A stretch of DNA of 64,000 nucleotides from CBDCFL01 sp965216135 (GTDB lineage: Bacteria; Pseudomonadota; Alphaproteobacteria; Rhodobacterales; Rhodobacteraceae): NCBI GenBank assembly GCA_965216135.1, contig CBDCFL010000018.1, positions 62,001-126,000 on the forward strand. Reading direction: 5' to 3'. Below, piece by piece: positions 55,390 through 64,000 of this stretch. The position numbers and the translations under genes were made by a program. How positions within the stretch are numbered: position 1 is the first letter of the stretch; every line of letters starts with the position of its first letter. A model generated the notes under the pieces. That model ran no database searches. It had not been told where the DNA came from and saw nothing but the letters and a program-made list of their open reading frames with translations.

Positions 55390-56406
55390 CTACATTCTGG
55401 CGTTGTTGAACTCGTCAAGAATGGCAGAACCACGTTCACCGGCTTCTTCGAGCCAGGCGTCGCGCACCGATGCAGCGGCTTCCCCCAAGAGCTTAAAGAC
55501 CTCCGCCGGGACCTCGTTATCAGTTGTAATTGTCATCCCGTTTTCAATCAAGATCGGATAGGGGCTGGTCCGGCTTGCCTCCATGATCCCCCAATTGTAT
55601 TCGTCGCAAACCGCAACCGTGTCCAAAAGTGCCGATTGGGCCTCGGGCGCCAGCCCGTCAAACGCATCCTTGTTCACATGCGCAACGAACAAGGCCATGG
55701 CATAATTGACCTCGGTGAAGTCGCTGACATATTCCCAAACGGAAATCTGCTTTCCGCCATCAGCTGAGGTCAGCACCGCATCGACACCGCCGGTTGACAA
55801 TAGCGGTACCAAGTCTGACCAAGCGATTTGCAGCGGGGCTGCGCCTGCGGCCTTGAGCGTATCTGTGCCATTCTTGTCATAGGTCCGGATGCGCAGACCG
55901 GTCACCGCAGCAACGGAATTGATTGGTGTCTTGGCGTGGATGCCGCTCGGCGCATTGGGCAGAGCCCAAAGCAGAATCTGGTTGTTGGCTTCGAACACCT
56001 TTGCGTACTCAGGGCGCGCGATCTGCCACAATTGATAGGCCTCCTCGGGCGAGCTGGCGACAAACGGCAGAGAGCTGAGGTTGAACAACGGGTCTACACC
56101 GCTAAGCTGGGTCAAAAGCGTGACGGCAGATTGCACCGCGCCGTCGCCAACTGCCTCGAAATGATCCGCAGACTTGAAGCCAAGGGCACCGCCGCCCTGG
56201 TATGTGATATCTATTGAGTCGCCGGCGATCTTTTCGACCTCGGCAATGCAATATTGAGCCGCCATATAGGTCAGACCAGATGGGTTGCCGCCATATTCGT
56301 CCGAAAAGTCCCATTTGACAGGTTCGGCAAACGCGGTGCCTGCAACTACGGCAACCGCAAGTGCGCTCGAAGCAGCAATGATAGAGCTGTGCAGTTTCGA
56401 TTTCAT
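55390..56406 (-). CDS. dctP: TRAP transporter solute-binding protein DctP
   Basis: 338 residues with a signal peptide (cleavage after GTAFA). DctP fold: YMAAQYCIAEVEKIAGDSIDI, GLRIRTYDKNGTDTLKAAGA (substrate-arginine region), VPLLSTGGVDAVLTSADGG. GGGGAG-like ribosome site before ATG 56406. The ligand is probably a carboxylate or lactam/hydantoin-type compound given the divergent hyu genes (inference). Confidence 0.9.
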   Translation of the reverse strand: MKSKLHSSIIAASSALAVAVVAGTAFAEPVKWDFSDEYGGNPSGLTYMAAQYCIAEVEKIAGDSIDITYQGGGALGFKSADHFEAVGDGAVQSAVTLLTQLSGVDPLFNLSSLPFVASSPEEAYQLWQIARPEYAKVFEANNQILLWALPNAPSGIHAKTPINSVAAVTGLRIRTYDKNGTDTLKAAGAAPLQIAWSDLVPLLSTGGVDAVLTSADGGKQISVWEYVSDFTEVNYAMALFVAHVNKDAFDGLAPEAQSALLDTVAVCDEYNWGIMEASRTSPYPILIENGMTITTDNEVPAEVFKLLGEAAASVRDAWLEEAGERGSAILDEFNNARM

Positions 56407-56725
56407 CGTCGAATTCTCCCCAAGTCAGCTTAGAGTTCAGGGCAGCTTCAGCCTCCGCCCTTTGATGGATAGGAAAAGCAATTGGCTGGAACGATCACCA
56501 GACCAGCACCTCTCAGTTTTCATTCATGCATGAACGCTCATATTCTGTCAATAGAATGCAACTTTGACCAAGACTATCTGGAAAATTCGGCCGTTCTTGA
56601 GCGAAAAGCGCAAGTGCACGCCCCAATATCTTGTCGCCGAGATATTTCAATCATATAAGTTCACAAACGTGCACGTGGTGAACCCAGGCTCGATTCGGGT
56701 GCAAAATTGCTGAAAGGCATACCCA
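56407..56725. promoter_or_regulatory. divergent control region of dctPQM and the SDR-hyu operon
   Basis: 319 bases without a gene. Two dyads stand out: TTCATGCATGAA (56523-56534, a perfect 12-base palindrome) and ATTCT-GTCAAT-AGAAT (56542-56557). They lie 8 bases apart and are candidate sites for the DeoR regulator. No clear -10/-35 could be assigned. Confidence 0.5.
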
Positions 56726-57442
56726 ATGAGTGATCGCATAAGTGAAGGTGCAGTCGTCTTGTTATCAGGGGCGAACCGTGGGATTGGCGCCGAAATTGCA
56801 CGCGAGCTGATCCGCCATGGATATCGGGTCAGCCTAGGGACGCGTCAGGTCAAAAAACTAATCGAGGCTCATGGCCCGGAGGTTGATGACCGTCTCTATG
56901 CGGAGTTCGATTGCTTCAAACCCGCGACAGCCGAACAATGGGTTGCCAAGACAGTCAAGAAATTCGGGCGGATCGACGCGCTGGTCAACAATGCGGGCTC
57001 TGGCGAAAGAGTCGACCTTTACGATGACAATGAGGAGGCGCTGGACCGGCTTTGGGCGGTCAATGTCAAAGCGCCCCTTCGCCTGACGCGGCTGTGCCTG
57101 CCGTATCTGGAAAAGACCGAGCGTGGCCGTATCGTTAATATCGTATCGATGTCCGGCAAACGGGTCAGAAATTCTTTTGTCGGCTACAATATGACCAAGT
57201 TTGCGGTCATGGGCCTGACTCACACCACACGTCACGTCACCTGGGACAAAGGCATCCGCGCAACGGCCATCTGCCCCAGTTTTGTTCGCACAGAAATGAG
57301 CGCTTATACCAGCAAAGTTAAGCCAGAGGACATGATCCAGCCCGAGACGATGGCCCACCTGGTGCGCACCACCATCGAAATGCCGAATAATGCCGCTGTC
57401 GCCGAGATTTTAGTGAATTGCCGCCTGGAAGACATGGTGTGA
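56726..57442 (+). CDS. short-chain dehydrogenase/reductase
   Basis: 238 residues, NAD(P)-dependent classical SDR: GANRGIG (15-21), NNAG (89-92), catalytic S142, Y155 and K159 (GYNMTK). First gene of the plus-strand catabolic operon; it probably oxidises or reduces an alcohol/ketone intermediate of the imported substrate. The exact reaction is unknown. ATG 56726 with a GAAAGG site. Confidence 0.9.
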   Translation: MSDRISEGAVVLLSGANRGIGAEIARELIRHGYRVSLGTRQVKKLIEAHGPEVDDRLYAEFDCFKPATAEQWVAKTVKKFGRIDALVNNAGSGERVDLYDDNEEALDRLWAVNVKAPLRLTRLCLPYLEKTERGRIVNIVSMSGKRVRNSFVGYNMTKFAVMGLTHTTRHVTWDKGIRATAICPSFVRTEMSAYTSKVKPEDMIQPETMAHLVRTTIEMPNNAAVAEILVNCRLEDMV

Positions 57443-57450
57443 AGTCGCCG

Positions 57451-58815
57451 ATGGCCGACACAAACGTCGCGCAAGTCTCGCTGGACTCAATCAATCCCGA
57501 TGCGACCAAACCGGAAGCAGTGGATGTAGTTGTTGTCGGCGGCGGCATTGCGGGGGTTTGCACCGCTTTTTTCCTCGCCCTGAAAGGGCACGCGGTTTGC
57601 GTTTGCGAAAAGGGTCAGATTGCCGGCGAGCAATCGTCGCGCAATTGGGGCTGGACCCGGCAGATGGGTCGTGAACCTGTCGAAATGCCGCTATCGATCG
57701 AAAGCATGAAGTTGTGGCGCGGCTTTGGGTCCGAGTTCGGAATTGAAACCGGCTATCGCGAAACCGGTATCACCTACTTGTCCCGCAACGCAAAGGAGAC
57801 TGAAGAGGCGGAAATTTGGGCGAAAACGGGCAAAGCCTATCAGCTGCCGCAGCAGATCCTGACTGGCAAGCAGATCGAGGGCTTCCTTCCCGGAATTGCG
57901 CCGGGGTTTTGCCATGCGTTGCACACGAAAACCGACGGGCGGGCAGAACCGGGTATTGCCGTGCCCGCCATCGCACAGGCAGCCCGGCACCACGGGGTCA
58001 CAATTATTACCAATTGCGCCGTACGGGGCATCGAGACCGCTGGCGGACGGATATCCGCTGCCGTAACCGAGGATGGCCCAATCAAATGCGCGTCCATCGT
58101 AGTGGCCGGGGGTGTATGGTCGCGCCTTTTCCTGGGCAATATCGGCGTTGACTTCCCTCAACTCAAGATCCTCGGAACAGCCGCGCGAATCGATAATATT
58201 GCTGGCGTGCCTGATATGCCGGTTGGAGGCGGTGATTTCGCCTTTCGAAGACGCCTGGATGGCGGATTCACTATCGCACTGCGCAATACAAACATCGCAC
58301 CGATCGTTCCCGACAGCTTCCGGCTGTTGCCGGAATTCCTGCCGACATTCATCAAGTCCTGGCGGGAATTGCGCCTCCGGGTCGGGCGGCAATTTCTGAC
58401 AGAGTTCTCCATGCCCCGGCGCTGGTTGCTGGATGAGCATAGCCCATTCGAACAAATCCGGGTGCTGGATCCGGCCCCGCATCAGCCGTTCAATCAGAAG
58501 GCCTTGAAAACCTTGCGTAGAGCGTTTCCCGCGTTTTCAGCTGCACGCATCACCCATAATTGGGCCGGACTGATTGATGCCACGCCGGATGGCGTCCCGG
58601 TGATCGACGAAATCCAAGGATGGCGTGGGCTGTACCTGGCGTCCGGGTTCTCGGGGCACGGGTTTGGCATTGGTCCGGCGGCGGGCAAACTAATGGCCCA
58701 GATTGTCACGGGCGAAACTCCGGTCGTTGATCCCGACCCTTTTCGCCTGAGCCGATTTGGAACAAACAAATCCGTAGAACGCGTCACAGCGACGCGGATT
58801 GCAGGAAAGGCCTGA
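57451..58815 (+). CDS. FAD-dependent oxidoreductase (DAO family)
   Basis: 454 residues from ATG 57451. Dinucleotide motif VVVVGGGIAGVCTAFFLAL (GGGIAG at 30-35), then SSRNWGWTRQMGREPVEMPLS and a C-terminal GLYLASGFSGHGFGIGPAAGKLMA. The DAO family includes sarcosine, D-amino acid and N-methyl amino acid oxidases, so an amine or imino acid is a likely substrate. It starts 8 bases after the SDR stop and ends 5 bases before hyuA. The upstream in-frame GTG at 57418 lies inside the SDR gene and is not preferred. Confidence 0.85.
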   Translation: MADTNVAQVSLDSINPDATKPEAVDVVVVGGGIAGVCTAFFLALKGHAVCVCEKGQIAGEQSSRNWGWTRQMGREPVEMPLSIESMKLWRGFGSEFGIETGYRETGITYLSRNAKETEEAEIWAKTGKAYQLPQQILTGKQIEGFLPGIAPGFCHALHTKTDGRAEPGIAVPAIAQAARHHGVTIITNCAVRGIETAGGRISAAVTEDGPIKCASIVVAGGVWSRLFLGNIGVDFPQLKILGTAARIDNIAGVPDMPVGGGDFAFRRRLDGGFTIALRNTNIAPIVPDSFRLLPEFLPTFIKSWRELRLRVGRQFLTEFSMPRRWLLDEHSPFEQIRVLDPAPHQPFNQKALKTLRRAFPAFSAARITHNWAGLIDATPDGVPVIDEIQGWRGLYLASGFSGHGFGIGPAAGKLMAQIVTGETPVVDPDPFRLSRFGTNKSVERVTATRIAGKA

Positions 58816-58820
58816 AGCCA

Positions 58821-60875
58821 ATGGCATGGCGGCTAGGGGTCGATTCCGGCGGAACATTCACCGATGTCTGTCTGTTCAATGACGAGACTGGCCAGCTTGA
58901 GATATGGAAAACTCCGTCAACGCCCGAAGACCCATCCCGAGGAATCGCGGAAGTGATTACCGAGGGTCTGGATCGGGTTGGGGCGCAGATCGCCGATCTT
59001 TCGTTTTTCGGCCATGGCACCACGGTTGCCACCAATGCGCTGATCGAATTGCGCGGAGCCAAGACCGGGCTAATAACCACCGATGGATTTCGCGATTTGC
59101 TTGAGATCGGTCGGCAAAAGCGTCCGAACCTTTATGACATGATGGCAAACAAGCCGCCGGTGCTGGTATCCAGAGATATGCGTATCGAGGTACCGGAACG
59201 GGTACGGGCCGACGGCAGCGTCGACACCCAGCTTGATCTTGACGCAATAGTCGTTGCTGCGCGAGCGTTTAAGGCAGCAGAAGTGAAGTCGGTCGCAATC
59301 TGTTTCCTATACGCCTTCCTCAACCCCGATCACGAAAATGCCGCCCGCGCGGTCATTGCCAAGGAAATGCCCGATGTTTTCATCTCTGTCTCCAGCGCTG
59401 TGGCGCCCGAATTCCGCGAGTTTGAACGGCTGTCGACGACTGTTGTCAACGCATTTCTGGGTCCGGTCATGCAAAGCTATATCTCGCGCCTTGACGACCG
59501 GCTGACGCAGACGGGAATTTTGATTTCGCCGCATTTGACTCAATCGAATGGCGGCGTGATCGGATTCGAGGCGGCATCGCTGTTTCCAGTCCGAACCCTG
59601 CTTTCCGGCCCCTCCACAGGTGTTGTAGCGGCACAGGTCATCGCAGAAAAGGCCGGGTACAATAGCCTGATCACTTTCGATGTCGGCGGAACTTCGTGCG
59701 ACGTGGCCCTGCTGGAGAATCGAACCTGCAAGAAAACCGGCGAGGCCAACGTTCAAGGCTATCCCATCAAGGCGCCCATGCTTGACATCCACTCGGTCGG
59801 CGCGGGCGGAGGCTCGATCGCTCGCATCGATAGCGGTGGGTTGCTGAAAGTCGGCCCGGAAAGCGCGGGAGCCGATCCAGGCCCGGTCTGCTATGGTCTG
59901 GGTGGTACCAAACCTACTGTTACAGATGCGAATACTGTCCTTAAGACGTTGAACCCGATCGAGATCCTCGGCGGCCGGATGAAGGTCGAATACGATCTGG
60001 CGCATGAAGCCATTGGCGATTTGGCCGACAAGCTGGGCCTAGAGGTTTTCGAAACTGCGCAAGGTATCATTGCGGTTGCGACGGCCAACATGGCCAAGGC
60101 AATCCGCTTGATCTCGGTTCAGCGCGGCCACGACCCGCGCGACTACGCGTTGATGGCTTTCGGCGGCGGTGGTCCGTTGCACGCCGCAAGGTTGGCGCGG
60201 GAACTGGACATGTTGGATATAATCGTGCCGCCAACGCCGGGAACGCTCTGCGCGTTGGGCCTTCTTTTGACGGATCTCAAGGCGGACTTTTCCAGGAGCC
60301 ACCAAGTCGACCTGACCAAGCTTGATCTCGCGCACCTGTGTGCAGCTTATACCGAGCTAGAAGAGCAAGGCGAGGTATGGTTCGAGCGCGAAGGCGTTGT
60401 GCAGGATAGACGCTTAATCGTGCGCACGGCCGATCTGCGCTATGTTGGCCAGAACTACGAGCTGCAAGTTTCGCTGCCTGCCGGACCGGTATCTTCTGAC
60501 GGCCTCGTTCAGCTTCGCAATGGGTTCAAGGCCGCGCACCAACAGCGGTTCGGCTTTGTCGTCCCTGATGAGGCGATCGAACTGGTGACGTTGCGGGTCG
60601 AAGCCATTGGAGTAGTGGACAAAGCGGAACTCCGGGCCGAGGAACCGCGAGACCGTCTGATGCCTGTGGTGTCGATCGGTTCACGACCAGTCTTTTTGCC
60701 GGAAGCTGGCGGGGCCGTCCAAACCCCCATTTACGCGAGGTCGGACTTAATGTTCGGCCACACAATTACCGGACCGGCCATCGTCGAGCAGATGGACACC
60801 ACCACTCTGATTTTGCCCGGCATGACCGCACGTGTAGACGCTTATCTCAATCTCATACTGGATACGAAGTCATGA
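58821..60875 (+). CDS. hyuA: hydantoinase/oxoprolinase A subunit
   Basis: 684 residues of the HyuA/5-oxoprolinase N-terminal family: ASKHA-type phosphate-1 loop GVDSGGTFTDVCLF, GHGTTVATNALIE, TFDVGGTSCDVALL, SVGAGGGSIAR and MAFGGGGPLHA. These ATP-dependent enzymes open hydantoins, N-methylhydantoin, 5-oxoproline, caprolactam, or carboxylate ketones. Which substrate applies cannot be read from the sequence. Overlaps hyuB by four bases (ATGA), implying a heteromeric complex. Confidence 0.9.
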   Translation: MAWRLGVDSGGTFTDVCLFNDETGQLEIWKTPSTPEDPSRGIAEVITEGLDRVGAQIADLSFFGHGTTVATNALIELRGAKTGLITTDGFRDLLEIGRQKRPNLYDMMANKPPVLVSRDMRIEVPERVRADGSVDTQLDLDAIVVAARAFKAAEVKSVAICFLYAFLNPDHENAARAVIAKEMPDVFISVSSAVAPEFREFERLSTTVVNAFLGPVMQSYISRLDDRLTQTGILISPHLTQSNGGVIGFEAASLFPVRTLLSGPSTGVVAAQVIAEKAGYNSLITFDVGGTSCDVALLENRTCKKTGEANVQGYPIKAPMLDIHSVGAGGGSIARIDSGGLLKVGPESAGADPGPVCYGLGGTKPTVTDANTVLKTLNPIEILGGRMKVEYDLAHEAIGDLADKLGLEVFETAQGIIAVATANMAKAIRLISVQRGHDPRDYALMAFGGGGPLHAARLARELDMLDIIVPPTPGTLCALGLLLTDLKADFSRSHQVDLTKLDLAHLCAAYTELEEQGEVWFEREGVVQDRRLIVRTADLRYVGQNYELQVSLPAGPVSSDGLVQLRNGFKAAHQQRFGFVVPDEAIELVTLRVEAIGVVDKAELRAEEPRDRLMPVVSIGSRPVFLPEAGGAVQTPIYARSDLMFGHTITGPAIVEQMDTTTLILPGMTARVDAYLNLILDTKS

Positions 60876-62494
60876 GCGATCTTGATCCGATCACTGTGGA
60901 AGTCATTGGCAGCGCCCTGGACTCCATCGTCGAGGAAATGGGTGAAACGTTGGTGCGGTCCAGTTATTCGACCAACATCAAAGAGCGGCGGGACTGCTCT
61001 ACTGCGCTCTTCGATCGCACGGGCAACACGCTGTGTCAGGCTGAGCACATCCCTATGCATCTAGGCAGTTTTTTGGGCGTGATTCCTCATATCGCCAAAC
61101 GTTTTGCGACCCGGGAAATCCATCCCGGCGACGTGTTCATCGCAAATGACGCTTATGAGGGCGGTGCGACACATCTGCCCGACATTGTTTTGGCAGAGCC
61201 GATTTTTGTTGAGGACCAACTCATAGCCTGGGCAGTGAATACCGCGCACCACGCTGACTTTGCAGATCTCGGGCATCAACATATCTATCAGGAAGGCATT
61301 CGCATACCGCCGGTCAAACTCTATCGCCAGGGCGAATTGCAAACCGACCTGCAAGAGGTATTCCTGCTGAATTGTCAGGTTCCCAAGGAACGCTTGTCGG
61401 ACTTGCGCGCACAATTATCGGCCAATCAGCTGGGCGTCCGGCGCATGCAAGACTTATGTTTGAAGTACGGTCCCGACATAATCATGGCTGCCGGCGATGC
61501 GCTTCAGGACTATGCCGAGCGCAAAATGCGCAAAGCCATCGCAGCAATCGAGGATGGAATCTATGTGTTCGCGGACATGTTCGACAGCAACCAATATCCG
61601 AACAGCATGGAGTTCAAAGTCGCAATCACCGTCAGAGGTGACGAAATATCCCTGGATTTTGACGCTCCGCCGCAAGTGCGAGCTGGCCTGAACCTCGTCT
61701 ATACGGCGCTGCTGGCGTCCTGTTACTATGCCGTGAAATCCGCAGTAGATCCCAGCATTCTACCCAATTCCGGGCTGACGCGACCTTTGAGCGTCAGCGC
61801 GCCCGAGGGGTCGATCCTGAATTGCAGGCACCCTGCCGCCGTCGAGGGTCGGATCGCTGCAAGTCAGCGGGTGGCTGACGTGGTTTTGGGCGCTCTTGCT
61901 CAGGCTATGCCAGGCAAGGTCGCCGCGGCCGGCAATGGCTGCTGCACAGGTGCGACATTCAGCGGCACACGGCCCGATGGCTCGATCTGGGTGTATCTCG
62001 AGACAATCGGTGGCGGCGGTGGTGGGCACCCCAGTGCGGACGGATTGTCAGGCGTTCAGGTTCACCTGACCAATACGTCCAACCTTCCAGTTGAAGCCTT
62101 GGAGATGGAATATCCGATTTCCATTTTGCGCTATGAGCTGGTTGACGGCTCCGCCGGCGCTGGCCGGTATCGCGGCGGCATGGGCATTCGCCGCGTCTAC
62201 CGCGTTGAAGAAGATTGCCGCTTGAATGTCGAGGCGTCGCGTGTGGCATCGTGCCCATGGGGGCTGGAGGGCGGCAGGGACGCAGACCGCACACACCTCG
62301 ATTTCGGCGACGGGCGCAGCAGTTATTCAGGCACAATTGATTTAATTCGCGGTCAGGTCATTGATATTGTTACCCCTGGCGGTGGTGGTTTTGGCGCGCC
62401 CGAAAATCGCGCCGTTACGAGTGTTCAAAGAGATATTGCGGAGAACCGCATCACCGCTGGCTTCGCATGCAAGGTCTATCCCCAATTCCACTGA
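60872..62494 (+). CDS. hyuB: hydantoinase B subunit
   Basis: 540 residues of the HyuB family: RSSYSTNIKERRDCSTALFD, CQAEHIPMHLGS, GDVFIANDAYEGGATHLPD, NTAHHADFADLG, and the C-terminal YETIGGGGGGHPSADG and GGMGIRRVYR motifs. It holds the metal-binding part of the ATP-dependent amidohydrolase or carboxylase formed with HyuA. Last gene of the operon; an IS630 element follows 55 bases downstream without damaging it. Confidence 0.9.
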   Translation: MSDLDPITVEVIGSALDSIVEEMGETLVRSSYSTNIKERRDCSTALFDRTGNTLCQAEHIPMHLGSFLGVIPHIAKRFATREIHPGDVFIANDAYEGGATHLPDIVLAEPIFVEDQLIAWAVNTAHHADFADLGHQHIYQEGIRIPPVKLYRQGELQTDLQEVFLLNCQVPKERLSDLRAQLSANQLGVRRMQDLCLKYGPDIIMAAGDALQDYAERKMRKAIAAIEDGIYVFADMFDSNQYPNSMEFKVAITVRGDEISLDFDAPPQVRAGLNLVYTALLASCYYAVKSAVDPSILPNSGLTRPLSVSAPEGSILNCRHPAAVEGRIAASQRVADVVLGALAQAMPGKVAAAGNGCCTGATFSGTRPDGSIWVYLETIGGGGGGHPSADGLSGVQVHLTNTSNLPVEALEMEYPISILRYELVDGSAGAGRYRGGMGIRRVYRVEEDCRLNVEASRVASCPWGLEGGRDADRTHLDFGDGRSSYSGTIDLIRGQVIDIVTPGGGGFGAPENRAVTSVQRDIAENRITAGFACKVYPQFH

Positions 62495-62549
62495 GCACCT
62501 GTAACTTTTGCTTGGCCAGTTTCCGCAATTGTGGGCAAACGGAAGGTAA

Positions 62550-63711
62550 TACCAGCGGCATTTAACATTGACCGATATGGGCCCATTTTCGCATTCCGAT
62601 TGATGTGATGGTTTCGGGCTGTGCGATGAGCTTTTTCCAAGCTTCGCATCCAGCATCGACGATGGCATTGTAGTCTTCGAACACGCGGTTGGAGAGCCAA
62701 TTGGCGCGCAAGTACTGCCAGATATTTTCCACCGGGTTCAGTTCCGGAGCGCGCGATGGCAGCAGGATGATGGTGAGGTTCTTCGGGACTTTGAGTTTGC
62801 CGGTGGTGTGCCATCCGGCCCGATCCATCAGCACAACCGCATGGGCCTTTCGGGCGACGTGGCGGCTGATCTCGTCGAGATGCATCTGCATGGCTTGCGC
62901 GTCCGCCCAAGGCAGCATGAGCGCCGCCCCCTTGCCGTGAGCCGGACAGATGGCACCGAACAGATAGGCGTTGTGATAGCGCTGATCGGCCGGCTGGCGG
63001 GGGCGCGTGCCCTTTCTCGCCCACAGGCGCGTCAGGCCATTCTTCTGGCCAAGGCGTGCTTCGTCCTGGAACCAGATCTCCACCGGCGTTCCCGCTGGCA
63101 GGTCAGCTATATGCACCTGGAGCGTGTCGGCGAAGTTTTTTTTAAACGCCTCGATGATCCGCTTATCCTGCCTGGGATGCTGCGGGCGGGCGCTGATATG
63201 GGCAAAGCCCAGTTCGCCAAGCAGTCTGGATATCCCGCGCTCGGAATAGATGACGCCAAAGCGCGCCTCGATCACCCGCTTCAGGTCGATCCGCCGCCAG
63301 CGGACAACCCCGTCCACCGCCGGGTCGGGGCCGGTCTCGACAATCTCGCCAAGTTCTTTCATCTGGACATCGCTCAGGTAGCGCGTCCGGCCCGCGCCCT
63401 TGCGGTTGGTGAGGCCATCCGGTCCCTCTTCGTTGAACCGGTGAACCCAGTCCCGCAGGGTTTGGCGATCCATCCCACCGATCCTTGCGGCCTCTCCACG
63501 GCGCATGCCATCGTAGACCGCCGCAAGAGACAACAGACGGCGGCTCTGCCGGGCATCCTTGCAACGGCTGGCGAGTTTACGAAGGTGGCGGGCATCAAAG
63601 TCGCGACGAAGCGGAACACTGGCTGGCATGGCGATCCTCCTTTGCCAACCTTGAATCAGATCAAAACCGATTTGGGAATCCCCACAGAGTCAGAAATTGA
63701 TGCCGTTGGTA
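62550..63711 (-). mobile_element. IS630-family element, copy 4
   Basis: 1,162 bp, ends TACCAGCGG and CCGTTGGTA, flanked by TAA at 62547-62549 and 63712-63714. Differs from copy 3 by a handful of bases. Confidence 0.92.
62562..63629 (-). CDS. IS630-family transposase (copy 4)
   Basis: 355 residues, same as copy 3 except for an Asn-to-Lys change near the C-terminus (WKKLIAQ). Single frame through the A8 run; intact. Confidence 0.93.
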   Translation of the reverse strand: MPASVPLRRDFDARHLRKLASRCKDARQSRRLLSLAAVYDGMRRGEAARIGGMDRQTLRDWVHRFNEEGPDGLTNRKGAGRTRYLSDVQMKELGEIVETGPDPAVDGVVRWRRIDLKRVIEARFGVIYSERGISRLLGELGFAHISARPQHPRQDKRIIEAFKKNFADTLQVHIADLPAGTPVEIWFQDEARLGQKNGLTRLWARKGTRPRQPADQRYHNAYLFGAICPAHGKGAALMLPWADAQAMQMHLDEISRHVARKAHAVVLMDRAGWHTTGKLKVPKNLTIILLPSRAPELNPVENIWQYLRANWLSNRVFEDYNAIVDAGCEAWKKLIAQPETITSIGMRKWAHIGQC

Positions 63712-63900
63712 TAAAATACGTGCTCTAGCCCCTCAAAGGCAGGGAACGCCTGATAATCGTAGAAATCGCCAATGCGAAATCCGGCTCAAAATTCGAGACC
63801 CCTATAGTTGTTCGCGCGACGTGACGCGTACATCAGGATGTTTTCATAGGCCAAGTTTGGGCCTTGTTGGCCTCTGCACCTCAATCAAATGCGGGAGTAA

Positions 63901-64000
63901 TACCAACGGCCCCCAGATTTGACTCAAGGGGATTCCCACGAGCGGCGTGATCTGATTCAGTGGCATCAAGGCAAGGGAGGCTTTGATGGCAGTAAGGATT
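63901..64000 (+). mobile_element. IS630-family element, copy 5, left end only
   Basis: TACCAACGG begins at 63901, preceded by TAA (63898-63900). The 100 bases match the right end of copy 2 read in reverse. The transposase start ATG is at 63986 (AGGGAGG site) and the gene runs off the window. Only 186 bases separate it from copy 4; in them a minus-strand frame (about 63715-63780) reads RIGDFYDYQAFPAFEG and may be a gene remnant. Confidence 0.85.

Overview
The window looks like a chromosome segment of a Rhodobacterales (roseobacter/Paracoccaceae-type) alphaproteobacterium. This is inferred from GC-rich codon use, the hom-glpX-recJ gene order, the GluDH, TRAP and glycine-betaine ABC families, and the tRNA sequences. 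It has two unusual traits: a nearly complete serine cycle for C1 assimilation, and a very heavy load of insertion sequences with many broken genes, as in a genome undergoing IS expansion and decay.

Layout. 0-7 kb: an IS1595 transposase, a MAPEG protein, a terC gene split by an IS630 element, a CpdA-like phosphodiesterase, tRNA-Gly, a TPR lipoprotein-like protein, then a divergent pair made of a PPR-repeat protein (rare in bacteria) and a 64-residue heptad-repeat membrane peptide. 7-21.7 kb: the serine cycle. The minus-strand operon sga-mtkA-mtkB-hprA-ppc-glyA diverges from an atypical NarL/LuxR-type regulator, and mcl-gck follow on the plus strand. An ISNCY element carrying a nested IS1182 copy has entered between the regulator and mcl. 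Together these enzymes turn methylene-THF, glycine and bicarbonate into malyl-CoA and regenerate glyoxylate. Malate dehydrogenase and enolase are not in the window.

21.8-31 kb: a graveyard of restriction-modification, phage and recombinase fragments pierced by IS1595, IS630 and IS21 elements, the last carrying a 148-bp MITE-like insertion in istA. A broken Tad pilin-like pair adjoins it. 31.5-40.2 kb: mostly housekeeping genes (glutamate dehydrogenase, IS630 copy, PH-like protein + TetR regulator with an operator, homoserine dehydrogenase, class II FBPase, RecJ). 40.2-45.3 kb: a glycine betaine/proline ABC operon (proX-proW-proV order) in which proW is split by two tandem IS5 elements and proV carries a duplication frameshift and has lost its Walker A region.

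45.3-52.3 kb: IS1380, a second identical IS1182 in inverted orientation, tRNA-Glu, a decayed DUF3489-DUF2924-serine recombinase module and another IS5. 52.5-62.5 kb: an intact catabolic locus: TRAP transporter dctPQM and a DeoR regulator on the minus strand, divergent from SDR, FAD oxidoreductase, hyuA and hyuB. The window ends with another IS630 copy and the first bases of a further one. Target-site duplications were read directly for nine insertions, and in several cases the interrupted reading frame can be restored by eye.
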